Shown here: positions 24,603 through 32,894 of the stretch, piece by piece
Layout: every line of letters begins with the position of its first letter
Numbering within the stretch: the first letter of the stretch is position 1
Assembly (NCBI GenBank): GCA_017451685.1
Contig: JAFTNV010000023.1
Coordinates: 1-33,582 of the forward strand
Reading direction: 5' to 3'
From: Alistipes sp.
GTDB taxonomy: Bacteria; Bacteroidota; Bacteroidia; Bacteroidales; Rikenellaceae
DNA length: 33,582 nucleotides
Program-made: the position numbers and the translations under genes
Notes under the pieces: model-generated
Databases searched by the model: none
What the model saw: only the letters and a program-made list of their open reading frames with translations
Told to the model about the DNA's origin: nothing

Positions 24603-27281
24603 ATGAAAAATATCAAATTTTTATTTTTGGCTGTAGCAACACTCTGTGCCGGTGCCTTCACAGCGTGTCAGGAGGACTGGAATCCCGGTCCCGTTGACTC
24701 GGACTTGAGTGTTTATATGCCTACTGATTTGGATGTCGTTGCCTTCGCGGTCGAGGATAATCCTGACACGGAGATTGATGAGACACGTGTTGCTACCTAC
24801 CCTCTCTACCGCCAGAATCCTGGCCCCGAGATGGTCGTTGAGATTCGCTCTCGTATGGTTGACGCCGACCTTGCATTTACTCTCAATGACGAGGATGGCA
24901 AGCCGACAGGTGAGGTAGTTCCTATGACCGAGGCTTTCGTCTTTGCTGAGAGCGTTACATTTGCCGAGGGTGAGACTGTTGCTTATTTGAATGTTACTTT
25001 GGATGAGCGTCTTGTTGGCCGCGTAGCTGTAGGTACTTTGTTCGGTGCCGAGATTATGATTAAGGACTCTCAGCACTATGGCTCTTATGGCTTGTATCGT
25101 AAGAATGTCGAGGTTGGTATTCCTGAGACATGGGTTACAGCTCACATTAAGTATGATCCCAAGAGCGATGAGAAGTTCTCTAGCGAGGGTTACTTGTATG
25201 ACGACTTTGTAAGCTTTTTGTATAGCTCCACTCCGGGTAGTGTAGCATCTGTTACTATTGAGCAGAGTGAGGCGCGCCCCGGTGTCTACCGCCTTGTAAA
25301 TCCCTATAACGAGGAGAGCGTGGTATCGTTTATCGGTGGTATTCCTGTTGATATGACCTTCCCTTCGGAGGATACATATATCCTTATAGATGCTCGCAAT
25401 CCTGAAAAGGTGTATATTGATTTCCAGTTCGCGGGTATGACCGTCGAGGGATGGGGTGATGTATATATCCTATCAACAGATTATGCTTCGATGGAGGATG
25501 GTATAATATCTTTCCCCGAAAAGTCTCTCGCTATTACAATGCCCGATGGTATGGGTTATTTGTGTAATACCAGTGGTAAGATGCGTATCGTATTGCCAGG
25601 TATTGATATCTCAGACTATAGTTTTGGCGTAACATACATCGGCTCAGAGTCTGCCCCCGATAACAGTGGTACAAATGCTGTTATTAGCTTCACGGTTGGT
25701 GCTGATGTCTCGAGATTCGGTTTCGTTGCTGTGAAGGGCAATAAGGAGATTAAGACTGTAGGTATTAGCGGTGTAAAGTACAACCCCGGTATCGTTGATT
25801 TGCAGAACTTTATCAAGTACGTAGACGAGGGTGGAAAGCCCGAGGAGTATGACTACTCGGTATGTGATGCAGATACTATCGGTGAGAATATGAGTCTGGC
25901 GAAGCCTAATGAGCGTACATGGTCTTTGTCTTTCGACGAGGCTAATGTTTATACTATCTTTGCTATTCCTTACGATAAGGATGGTAATGCTCTTATTGAT
26001 GGTATCGTTTCTACGTACTTCTACTATCGTCCTGCTAATAGTGCGGATGCAGTGCCCGACATTAAGGAGTATACCATTGAGTTGGATGTCCCCAATGTGG
26101 TTTCAGGCGTTAAAACAGATGTGGCGGAGAATGTCTTCGTAGATACGGATTTGCTCTACTCTCCATCGTTCACGCTTCACTGTGATATCAACTATGCCAA
26201 CATCGACGAGGTATCGGCCCTCAGGGGTTACTTCGCCAAGAAGGCAGATATTGATGCAAAGTTGGCTGACGGTAAGACCTATGAGTCGTTGACCACCGGC
26301 GAGGGTGCCGATGACTTGAATTACTTCATTGACTACATCAAGCAGGGTAGGGGCATTATGAATTTCGGTGGTCTTGAACCTGATACGGAGTATTCTATGA
26401 TTCTTGCTGTAACGAGCATCTATGGTAAGACCATTTATATTCGTGACGATGCTAAGACAGACCAATATAATGGTCCTGCCAAGTTAGGTATCTATGAGTT
26501 CGAGGATGGTGATAGCAAGATGCAGATTAAGGTTGCTCCTTACTTCTTGCCTCAGTACGCCGAGAACTATTATATTGATGAAATAACTGATGACTGCGAT
26601 GGTCAGGCATACCTCCTTACGTTTGTAGGCGATACGCTTAAGCCCGAGGAGGATGCCGAAGATCAGACTCCTATCGAACTCAAGTTCTACGGATTATACT
26701 TGCCCGAGTTCGATGCTATCGTAGTACATGGCCCGGCTCTTGGTTATGAGAGCTATCGCCTCTTTGGCGTAGGCCTCGATACCTATATTGATGGTACTGA
26801 GGAGGGTGATCCCGAGAAGTTGTGGGGTTACTACAGTTCTTCAACCAGTGACTACGAGTACTCGAGCGAGGCTATGGTTCTCTACCTCAATGAGGAGGGT
26901 ACAGTAGTAGAGCTTGCTACCTACTTCAAGAAGTACTACTACTGGTATGAGGATGTACCTACGGGTGAGAAGGATAAGAACGGTAAGGATATTACCGAGG
27001 AGAAGTACTTCGAGGAGACTCTTACGGAGTTCACTCCCAATACTACTATCACCCTAATTGAGGACCACACGCCTGTAGTTACTCCTGATGATGACACTAC
27101 TACGGATGATCCTACTACAGATGATCCTACAACAGATGATCCTACTACGGACGATCCTACAACGGATGATACGCAGACGACTGCAAAGCGTGCATCGGTA
27201 GGTGTTTACAATGGCACGGTTAAGTGCGAGCTTCGTGCAAACACTAACGGCGCAAAGACTGCTGTGGTAAGCATTCAGTAA
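24603..27281 (+). CDS. Large surface lipoprotein in the SusE/F position
   Basis: An 892-residue lipoprotein (lipobox FTAC, C22, followed by QEDWNP, compatible with surface export). It occupies the place where susE/F-type ligand-binding lipoproteins normally follow susD. It looks all-beta. Residues about 25-180 contain a segment reminiscent of the DUF4843-like opening of such proteins. Later parts have Fn3-like ends, such as LEPDTEYSMILAVTSIYGK. The C-terminal 60 residues are unusual: five TTDDP-type repeats (833-857), then a basic tail with KRASVGVYNGTVKCELRANT. I see no catalytic motif. A role in capturing the ligand of the SusCD pair is the most likely reading. Confidence 0.65.
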   Translation: MKNIKFLFLAVATLCAGAFTACQEDWNPGPVDSDLSVYMPTDLDVVAFAVEDNPDTEIDETRVATYPLYRQNPGPEMVVEIRSRMVDADLAFTLNDEDGKPTGEVVPMTEAFVFAESVTFAEGETVAYLNVTLDERLVGRVAVGTLFGAEIMIKDSQHYGSYGLYRKNVEVGIPETWVTAHIKYDPKSDEKFSSEGYLYDDFVSFLYSSTPGSVASVTIEQSEARPGVYRLVNPYNEESVVSFIGGIPVDMTFPSEDTYILIDARNPEKVYIDFQFAGMTVEGWGDVYILSTDYASMEDGIISFPEKSLAITMPDGMGYLCNTSGKMRIVLPGIDISDYSFGVTYIGSESAPDNSGTNAVISFTVGADVSRFGFVAVKGNKEIKTVGISGVKYNPGIVDLQNFIKYVDEGGKPEEYDYSVCDADTIGENMSLAKPNERTWSLSFDEANVYTIFAIPYDKDGNALIDGIVSTYFYYRPANSADAVPDIKEYTIELDVPNVVSGVKTDVAENVFVDTDLLYSPSFTLHCDINYANIDEVSALRGYFAKKADIDAKLADGKTYESLTTGEGADDLNYFIDYIKQGRGIMNFGGLEPDTEYSMILAVTSIYGKTIYIRDDAKTDQYNGPAKLGIYEFEDGDSKMQIKVAPYFLPQYAENYYIDEITDDCDGQAYLLTFVGDTLKPEEDAEDQTPIELKFYGLYLPEFDAIVVHGPALGYESYRLFGVGLDTYIDGTEEGDPEKLWGYYSSSTSDYEYSSEAMVLYLNEEGTVVELATYFKKYYYWYEDVPTGEKDKNGKDITEEKYFEETLTEFTPNTTITLIEDHTPVVTPDDDTTTDDPTTDDPTTDDPTTDDPTTDDTQTTAKRASVGVYNGTVKCELRANTNGAKTAVVSIQ
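27099..27173 (+). repeat. Five 15-bp tandem repeats encoding TTDDP
   Basis: In-frame units begin at 27099, 27114, 27129, 27144 and 27159. The first four encode TTDDP and the last TTDDT. Units differ at synonymous positions (ACT/ACA, ACG/ACA, GAT/GAC). The peptide is a short acidic linker. Confidence 0.9.
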
Positions 27282-27293
27282 TCATAGACATTT

Positions 27294-27350
27294 CGCCTAC
27301 GGGTGGTGTCCGCGAGGTGCCACCCACGGCGGAAGCTCTCCCACGGAGAG
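27294..27350 (+). promoter_or_regulatory. Two intergenic hairpins before the first S8 protease gene
   Basis: The first has CGCC (27294-27297) and GGGTGG (27301-27306) pairing with CCACCC (27320-27325) and GGCG (27328-27331). The second has CTCTCC (27336-27341), a three-base loop, and GGAGAG (27345-27350). No T-run follows, so they are not terminators. They may separate the stability or translation of the upstream susCD genes from the protease part of the transcript. Confidence 0.55.
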
Positions 27351-27392
27351 GTCTATCGAAGTACTAACAAACAAAGAAAAACAATTAAACTT

Positions 27393-29477
27393 ATGAATAA
27401 GGGTAAGATTTTATTGATAGGCTTGGCAGGAATGCTCGCAGTGGCTTGTGCTACCGACACGGTAGATCAGCCTCAGGCTACACCCGAGGCTTCTGTTGCC
27501 AACAAATTAGTGAATACCTCTTCAGATGCTGTTCAGGGCAAGCTTCTCTTCTACGTCGAGAAGGGTAGTGTTGCACAGCTCGAGGCTGCTGCCTCAGCAA
27601 CGGCCACAGGCCTCAGCGCACTTGATACTGCCGCTGCGGAGCTTGGCGCTACGAAGGTGGAGCAGGTATTTAACATGAAGGTTAATGCTGAGCTTAAGCG
27701 TGAGCTCGGTATGGATCGTTGGTTCTCAATCGAGTTCTCGAAGGATATGGATCTCGATGCTGCCGCTAACATCTTGGCTACGGTAGATAAGGTTCAGCGC
27801 GTGGAGTTCTCGACGATTGTTAAGGCTCCTAATGTTGACGAGCCCGAGGTTGTTGAGCTCGCAGTTGCTGGCGCGACACGTGCCGGTGAGTTTCCCAACG
27901 ACCCCTATTTCGGTGCACAGTGGGGCTTGCTCAACGAGGGTAACCGCAATGTCGCTGAGGGCAAGGAGCCTACATACGCCGACTATACTGGCGAGGGCTT
28001 CGTTTCTCCCTATGTTCGCGTAGGTGCCGACATCAATGTTGTTCCCGCATGGGAGCTTATCGCATCGAAGGGTAGCACTGATATCATCGTTGCTGTTATC
28101 GACAATGGCGTTGACTTCAACCACGAGGACTTGAAGGATAACATGCTCGTTAACGAGAAGGAGTTGAACGGTGTTGAGGGCGTCGATGACGACGAGAACG
28201 GCTATGTAGACGACATTTACGGCTACAACTTCTACACTAACTCTCCCGTTATCACCTTCGGTGAGGGTCACGGTACTCACGTGGCAGGTATCCTTGGTGC
28301 TGTTAGCAACAATGGTAAGGGTATTGCCGGTGTTGCCGGTGGTAATGGCAATGGTGGTGTTCGCATCCTCAGCTGCCAGATGCTTGCTGACGAGGGTAAG
28401 GCCTTCAACGAGCAGGGCTACGACTCTGCTGCTAAGGCTTTGGAGTATGCTGCTGACCGTGGCGCCGTTATCGCCAACAACTCATGGGGTAACGATCCCG
28501 GTATCTTGTTGAACGATAACTCGTACAAGGTTAACATGTCGCTTCGTCACGTTGCCTTCGAGTACTTCATGAAGAAGAAGAATCACCCCGCATTGGATGG
28601 TGGTATCCTCATCTTCGCTGCAGGTAACGAGAGCGCAGCTATGGCAGGCTATCCCGGTGCTTACAACGAGTATGTGTCTGTAACGGCTACAGGCCCTGAT
28701 GGTCTTCCCGCATACTATACCAACTATGGCCCCGGCTGTAACATCGCAGCTCCTGGTGGTGAGTTCTTCGTGAACCAGTTTGGTCACGCTATGCGTGCTG
28801 GTTGTATCATCTCTACACTCCCCGACAACAAGTATGGTTACATGCAGGGTACCTCAATGGCTACTCCTATGGTTTCGGGTGTTGCAGCGTTGATGCTCTC
28901 GTATGCTTCGGAGATTGGCAAGTGCTACTCACTCGAGCAGTTCAAGACTATGCTTCTCACGTCGGTGTACACCATGGATCGCTTCATGTATACGAAGGAC
29001 GAGGATGGCAACGACGTACGTTTGGAGAAGAAGCCGACGATTAGTGGCGAGCTTACGTTGGAGACCTATGAGGGTAAGATGGGTACAGGTTCTATCGACG
29101 CTTACCGTGCGATGATGGCTATCCGTGGCATCAGCTGCGTGCCTATCGTTGCTGGCGAGGAGTGTGTCGTAGACCTCAAGTCGCTTATGGCTGATGGTAA
29201 CATCCTTCCCAAGACTATGGAGGATATCATCATCCCCAACGATGTTCGCGAGCGCCTTGGTATCACGAATGCTACAATCTTCGGTGATGACCTTATCATC
29301 ATCTGCGAGAATGCCGGTAGCGGTGTTATCAAGATCGTGATGGTTGCCGGTGGTGACTCTGTTGGCGGTGGTAACTCTATGGGCGGTATGCGCATCGAGA
29401 AGGAGATTGCTCTTGTAGTTAGCAGCAACTATACAGCTAACAACGGTGTTGTTAACAACCCCGGTGGTTGGTTGTAA
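27393..29477 (+). CDS. S8 (subtilisin-family) serine protease lipoprotein
   Basis: Starting at ATG 27393 (not the upstream in-frame start at 27303, which would put 30 polar residues before the signal peptide), the product has 694 residues with lipobox AVAC. Residues about 45-145 resemble an S8 inhibitor-type propeptide (GKLLFYVEKGSVAQLEAA, VFNMKVNAELKREL). The catalytic domain follows, with D237 (AVIDNGVD), H293 (GHGTHVAG), oxyanion N412 (FAAGNES) and S488 (GTSMATP), so it should be active. The C-terminal 150 residues start GTGSIDAYRAMMAIRG and form an Ig-like region ending in NPGGWL. It probably sits on the outer membrane and cuts extracellular protein for the SusCD importer. A close paralogue lies at 30809-32836. 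The next gene is its lipocalin-like partner. Confidence 0.93.
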   Translation: MNKGKILLIGLAGMLAVACATDTVDQPQATPEASVANKLVNTSSDAVQGKLLFYVEKGSVAQLEAAASATATGLSALDTAAAELGATKVEQVFNMKVNAELKRELGMDRWFSIEFSKDMDLDAAANILATVDKVQRVEFSTIVKAPNVDEPEVVELAVAGATRAGEFPNDPYFGAQWGLLNEGNRNVAEGKEPTYADYTGEGFVSPYVRVGADINVVPAWELIASKGSTDIIVAVIDNGVDFNHEDLKDNMLVNEKELNGVEGVDDDENGYVDDIYGYNFYTNSPVITFGEGHGTHVAGILGAVSNNGKGIAGVAGGNGNGGVRILSCQMLADEGKAFNEQGYDSAAKALEYAADRGAVIANNSWGNDPGILLNDNSYKVNMSLRHVAFEYFMKKKNHPALDGGILIFAAGNESAAMAGYPGAYNEYVSVTATGPDGLPAYYTNYGPGCNIAAPGGEFFVNQFGHAMRAGCIISTLPDNKYGYMQGTSMATPMVSGVAALMLSYASEIGKCYSLEQFKTMLLTSVYTMDRFMYTKDEDGNDVRLEKKPTISGELTLETYEGKMGTGSIDAYRAMMAIRGISCVPIVAGEECVVDLKSLMADGNILPKTMEDIIIPNDVRERLGITNATIFGDDLIIICENAGSGVIKIVMVAGGDSVGGGNSMGGMRIEKEIALVVSSNYTANNGVVNNPGGWL

Positions 29478-29521
29478 GAGAGTGACTTACGTAATACTTA
29501 TCTCTAAAAAGTAAAGAAATT

Positions 29522-30574
29522 ATGAAGAATCTTAAGATATGGTCACTCGCTGTAGCAATGCTTATGGTTGTGACCGGATGTGGCGAGAACACCGGCACAG
29601 GTGATACGTTCAAGCCTGGCGATGTGTCTAAGATCGTGAACGAGTGGCAGCTCACCGAGTGGGGTGGCGCCGAGGCTCGCTTCGATGTATATGTTAAATT
29701 CGATGGTGCCAACATGGAGCTCTACCAGCGCTTTGGTTCTGAGTATGAGAAGTATGAGGGTACATACACGCTCGAGGGCAACACGCTCTACGGTGCCTAT
29801 ACCGATGGTAAGGGCTTTGGCCCCTACGAGGCTGAGGTTTCGGCTGATGGTAAGACCATGCGCTTGACGAAGGATGACGTCATGGGCGTCTATACAGCAA
29901 CTACTATCCCTGCATGGGTTAAGGAGCAGGCTGTCGTAGGTGGCGCTACTGAGGATGACGAGAAGGATCCTGAGGGTGATAACAACGGCAACGAAGGTAC
30001 TGGCAACGAGGGTACTGGCAACGAGGGTACTGGCAACGAGGGTACCGGCAATGAGGGTACTGGCAACGAGGGTACCGGCAATGAGGGTACTGGCAACGAG
30101 GGTACCGGCAACGAGGGTACTGGCAATGAGGGTACTGGCAACGAGGGTACCGGCAACGAGGGTACTGGCAATGAGGGTACTGGCAACGAGGGTACCGGCA
30201 ACGAGGGTACTGGCAACGAGGGTACTGGCAACGAGGGTACTGGCAACGAGGGTACTGGCAACGAGGGTACTGGCAACGAGGGTGGCAACACCGATGATAA
30301 CAAGGATCCCGAGGGTGGTAACACCGGCAATGAGGGTACTGGCAACGAGGGTACCGGCAATGAAGGTGCTGGTAACGAGGGTACTGGTAACGAGGGTACT
30401 GGTAACGAGGGTACTGGTAACGAGGGCACTGGCACTGATAATGGCTCAACTACCGACCCTAATGCTCCCACAACTCCCGAGGATACCACAACTCCCGAGG
30501 ATACCACAACTCCCGAGGAGAATCCTACTCCCGAGACAAATGCTTGCGGCGTGGTAGGTGTTCCCTTCTTGTAA
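29522..30574 (+). CDS. Lipocalin-like lipoprotein with GNEGT repeat tail
   Basis: A 350-residue lipoprotein (lipobox VVTGC, C20). Residues about 36-138 form a small beta domain of the lipocalin-like kind (IVNEWQLTEWGG, FDVYVKFDGANMELYQ, YEGTYTLEGNTLYGAY, VYTATTIPAWVKEQA). From residue 156 to about 303 the protein is almost entirely GNEGT repeats (19 units, one GNEGG, a short DDNKDPEGGNT break, seven more). It ends with TTPED repeats and the peptide CGVVGVPFL. The same signal-peptide sequence (IKIWSL) and lipocalin-like domain recur in the gene at 32895, also directly after an S8 protease. The tail is probably an extended flexible spacer; its length may vary between strains. A terminator follows. 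Confidence 0.78.
   Translation: MKNLKIWSLAVAMLMVVTGCGENTGTGDTFKPGDVSKIVNEWQLTEWGGAEARFDVYVKFDGANMELYQRFGSEYEKYEGTYTLEGNTLYGAYTDGKGFGPYEAEVSADGKTMRLTKDDVMGVYTATTIPAWVKEQAVVGGATEDDEKDPEGDNNGNEGTGNEGTGNEGTGNEGTGNEGTGNEGTGNEGTGNEGTGNEGTGNEGTGNEGTGNEGTGNEGTGNEGTGNEGTGNEGTGNEGTGNEGTGNEGTGNEGGNTDDNKDPEGGNTGNEGTGNEGTGNEGAGNEGTGNEGTGNEGTGNEGTGTDNGSTTDPNAPTTPEDTTTPEDTTTPEENPTPETNACGVVGVPFL
29987..30286 (+). repeat. 15-bp minisatellite, block 1 (20 units)
   Basis: Twenty consecutive 15-base units of the form GGCAACGAGGGTACT. Nineteen encode GNEGT and the last GNEGG. Variation is mostly synonymous: AAC/AAT, GAG/GAA, ACT/ACC. ACC and ACT units alternate in places, suggesting 30-base higher-order duplication. 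Confidence 0.95.
30326..30430 (+). repeat. 15-bp minisatellite, block 2 (7 units)
   Basis: Seven further units of the same 15-mer, after a non-repeat insert encoding GNTDDNKDPEGGNT. The third unit encodes GNEGA. The last four begin GGTAAC rather than GGCAAC, so they expanded as a separate group. Confidence 0.93.
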
Positions 30575-30602
30575 TGGAGCAAGCAGACGAAAGTCTGTAA
30601 CG

Positions 30603-30637
30603 AAATGTCATCGGCTTCGGCCGGTGACATTTTTTTG
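30603..30637 (+). terminator. Intrinsic terminator with TTCG tetraloop
   Basis: A 13-bp stem (30603-30615 with 30620-30632, one G/T pair) is closed by the very stable C(TTCG)G loop and runs into TTTTTTTG. It ends the SusCD-protease transcript. Confidence 0.93.
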
Positions 30638-30722
30638 TTTGGTACCGATATAACTCCACCTTCGCCTCTCTGTTACAGTTGTTTTATAAATTTTTTATTA
30701 TCTACAATCTGGCGGAAAATAG

Positions 30723-30752
30723 TTGTATATACAGAAAAAATTAGTATCTTCG
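30723..30752 (+). promoter_or_regulatory. Promoter of the second protease/lipocalin-like pair
   Basis: TTG (30723-30725) is followed after 19 bases by TATCTTCG (30745-30752), one base from the TAnnTTTG consensus. The second S8 gene is therefore an independent transcript from the SusCD operon. Confidence 0.7.
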
Positions 30753-30780
30753 CACCTTGAGAGAATAACCAAAATCCTTA

Positions 30781-30787
30781 AAGGAGG
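30781..30787 (+). promoter_or_regulatory. Perfect Shine-Dalgarno sequence at an unusual distance
   Basis: AAGGAGG lies 21 bases before the ATG at 30809, too far for a normal ribosome binding site. It is part of the palindrome TCCTTAAAGGA (30775-30785). No other in-frame start lies closer to it. Confidence 0.4.
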
Positions 30788-30808
30788 AACTTAAAACTTT
30801 TATAGACT

Positions 30809-32836
30809 ATGAATAAGTACAGATTTTTGCTTATTTCTTTGGCTGCGATTCTCATGGCTTCGTGTGTTGAGGATAACCTCTCGTCACCCGAGGTTAACAA
30901 CGAGGATATTGCTGCTGCCAAGAAGATTATCAACACAGCGGCAAATGCTGATAGCGGTACGCTTATCTTCTACGTCACCGAGGAGTGTGCCTCACGCATC
31001 GAGAATGCGGAGGTCACACGTAGCGGCATGACCGAACTCGACCTCCTTGCTATGGAGATTGAGGCCTCGGCCATTAAGCCCGTCTTCAACCTTAAGGTTA
31101 ATGGCGATGAGAAGCGTGCGCGAGGTATGCACCGTTGGTATACCGTGGATTTTCCCTCGACGGTAGCTTTGGAGGATGCGGCCATGAAGCTTGCAAAGAT
31201 TGACTACGTAGAGACCGTGCAGTATGCCGGTAAGATGCAGCGCCCCGAGGCGAAGCCCATCATGGTTGACCCCGCAACCATCTCTTCAACACGTGCCGAC
31301 GAGTATCCCTTCAACGACCCGGCTATGCCTATGCAGTGGCACTACATCAACAAGGGTCGTCAGTCGTTGTACCCTGGCTCTATTGAGGGCGAGGATATCA
31401 ACGTGGAGCCCGCCTGGAAGCTCACGACGGGTCGCCCCGAGGTTGTCGTTGCCATCGTTGACGAGGGCGTATGCTACAATCACGTGGATTTAGAGGCTAA
31501 CATGCACGTAAACGAGGCTGAGCTCAATGGCGAGGATAATGTCGATGACGACAATAATGGCTATGTAGACGACGTCTACGGCTATAACTTCGGCCTTGGT
31601 GGTCGCGTGTCGTACATGCGCGACGGCGACCAGGGTCATGGTACTCACGTGGCAGGTACTATTGCTGCGGTAAACAACAATGGTGTAGGTGTTGCCGGTG
31701 TTGCCGGTGGCTCGGGTAACGGTGATGGCGTACGTATCTTCTCGGCTCAGATATTCTCGGGCAAGGAGGATCATGCTAACTATGCCCAGACGGCTGCCGC
31801 TATTGAGTACTCTGCCGACCGTGGTGCTTGTATCTTGCAGTGCTCGTGGGGTTTTGAGCCTAATGCTATCCAGAATGACAACGAGTTCCAGAATGACCAT
31901 AGATACTCTGTTGAGTATGAGGCTATCGAGTACTTCATCAGCAAGAAGAACTGCGCAGCGTTGGATGGCGGTCTTGTAATCTTTGCTGCCGGCAACGAGG
32001 GTCAGCCTATTGCGGGTTATCCCGGTGCCTACAGAAACTATCTTGCCGTTACGGCCTTCGCTCCGGATGGCCTCCCCGCATACTACACGTGCTACGATAA
32101 GGGATGTAACATCTCGGCACCCGGTGGTGAGTATTTCCTCTATAACAATAGCATACAGTCGACGGGTTGCGTTTACTCTACCGTTGCCGGCCCCAACGTT
32201 AAGCCTGCGAACGAGGGCTACGCATATATGCAGGGTACCTCTATGGCATGTCCCCACGTGTCGGGCGTTGCTGCTCTCGGCCTATCGTATGCTCTCGACC
32301 TTGGCAAGACATTCACTGTTGACCAGTTCAAGGCGCTCCTTACTACATCCGTGAATGCCTTCCCCGACAGTGCCTTCCAGGGCTATAAGGATCATGCTGA
32401 GGGTGGCTCGATGAACCTCGCAAGCTATCGTAATAAGATGGGTACGGGTAAGATTGATGCTTATCGTCTGCTTATGGCTATCCGTGGCGTTAGCTGCGTG
32501 CCCGTGTCGACAAAGGAGACAAACTATATCGACTTTAGTAAGTTCGTGGGTAAGGATGGCCTCGAGATGAAGGTTGCTGATTATGATATCTCGGAGGATA
32601 CCATCGAGGCTCTTGGCATCGTGTTCGACCAGTTTACAAGTGGTAAGGTTGTGCTCCAGTGCAGCAAAGCCGGTGTTGGCACCATCAAGGTGGGCATGAT
32701 TGCCGGTGGCACAATGGAGGGTAGTGGTATTATCACTGCCGGCATGCGCATCGAGAGAGAGTTCGCCCTTATCGCGCGCCCCGATGTGGAGACTGACGAG
32801 AATGGTAATCCCATCAAGTCGGATGGTTGGTTGTAG
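30809..32836 (+). CDS. S8 (subtilisin-family) serine protease lipoprotein, paralogue
   Basis: A 675-residue lipoprotein (lipobox LMASC, C19) with the same plan as the protease at 27393. The propeptide-like N-terminus is GTLIFYVTEECASRIENA and VFNLKVNGDEKRARGM. The catalytic residues are D218 (AIVDEGVC), H277 (GHGTHVAG), oxyanion N396 (FAAGNEG) and S478 (GTSMACP), all present. The C-terminal region starts GTGKIDAYRLLMAIRGVSC and ends in KSDGWL. Differences from the paralogue include extra cysteines near the active site (DEGVC, RGACILQCSWG, YYTCYDKGC), which could form disulfides or alter specificity. It has its own promoter and is followed 58 bp later by a lipocalin-like gene, repeating the arrangement upstream. 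Confidence 0.93.
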   Translation: MNKYRFLLISLAAILMASCVEDNLSSPEVNNEDIAAAKKIINTAANADSGTLIFYVTEECASRIENAEVTRSGMTELDLLAMEIEASAIKPVFNLKVNGDEKRARGMHRWYTVDFPSTVALEDAAMKLAKIDYVETVQYAGKMQRPEAKPIMVDPATISSTRADEYPFNDPAMPMQWHYINKGRQSLYPGSIEGEDINVEPAWKLTTGRPEVVVAIVDEGVCYNHVDLEANMHVNEAELNGEDNVDDDNNGYVDDVYGYNFGLGGRVSYMRDGDQGHGTHVAGTIAAVNNNGVGVAGVAGGSGNGDGVRIFSAQIFSGKEDHANYAQTAAAIEYSADRGACILQCSWGFEPNAIQNDNEFQNDHRYSVEYEAIEYFISKKNCAALDGGLVIFAAGNEGQPIAGYPGAYRNYLAVTAFAPDGLPAYYTCYDKGCNISAPGGEYFLYNNSIQSTGCVYSTVAGPNVKPANEGYAYMQGTSMACPHVSGVAALGLSYALDLGKTFTVDQFKALLTTSVNAFPDSAFQGYKDHAEGGSMNLASYRNKMGTGKIDAYRLLMAIRGVSCVPVSTKETNYIDFSKFVGKDGLEMKVADYDISEDTIEALGIVFDQFTSGKVVLQCSKAGVGTIKVGMIAGGTMEGSGIITAGMRIEREFALIARPDVETDENGNPIKSDGWL

Positions 32837-32894
32837 TAGGTGCAATTAGATAGTAGAACAAGAATATTTCCTTAATTCAATAGATATTCAGACT

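Noticed and set aside
27303-27392. An upstream in-frame start for the first S8 protease.
   Set aside because: It would place 30 polar residues before a normal lipoprotein signal peptide, and the region forms two hairpins.
29987-30430. A CRISPR-like array.
   Set aside because: The units are contiguous with no spacers, in frame, and vary at synonymous positions.
29890-30630. A long minus-strand open frame (246 residues, PVPSL repeats) and a plus-strand alternative frame across the same region.
   Set aside because: Both are by-products of the 15-base repeat, which keeps every frame open. Only the frame from 29522 has a lipoprotein signal and a recognisable domain.
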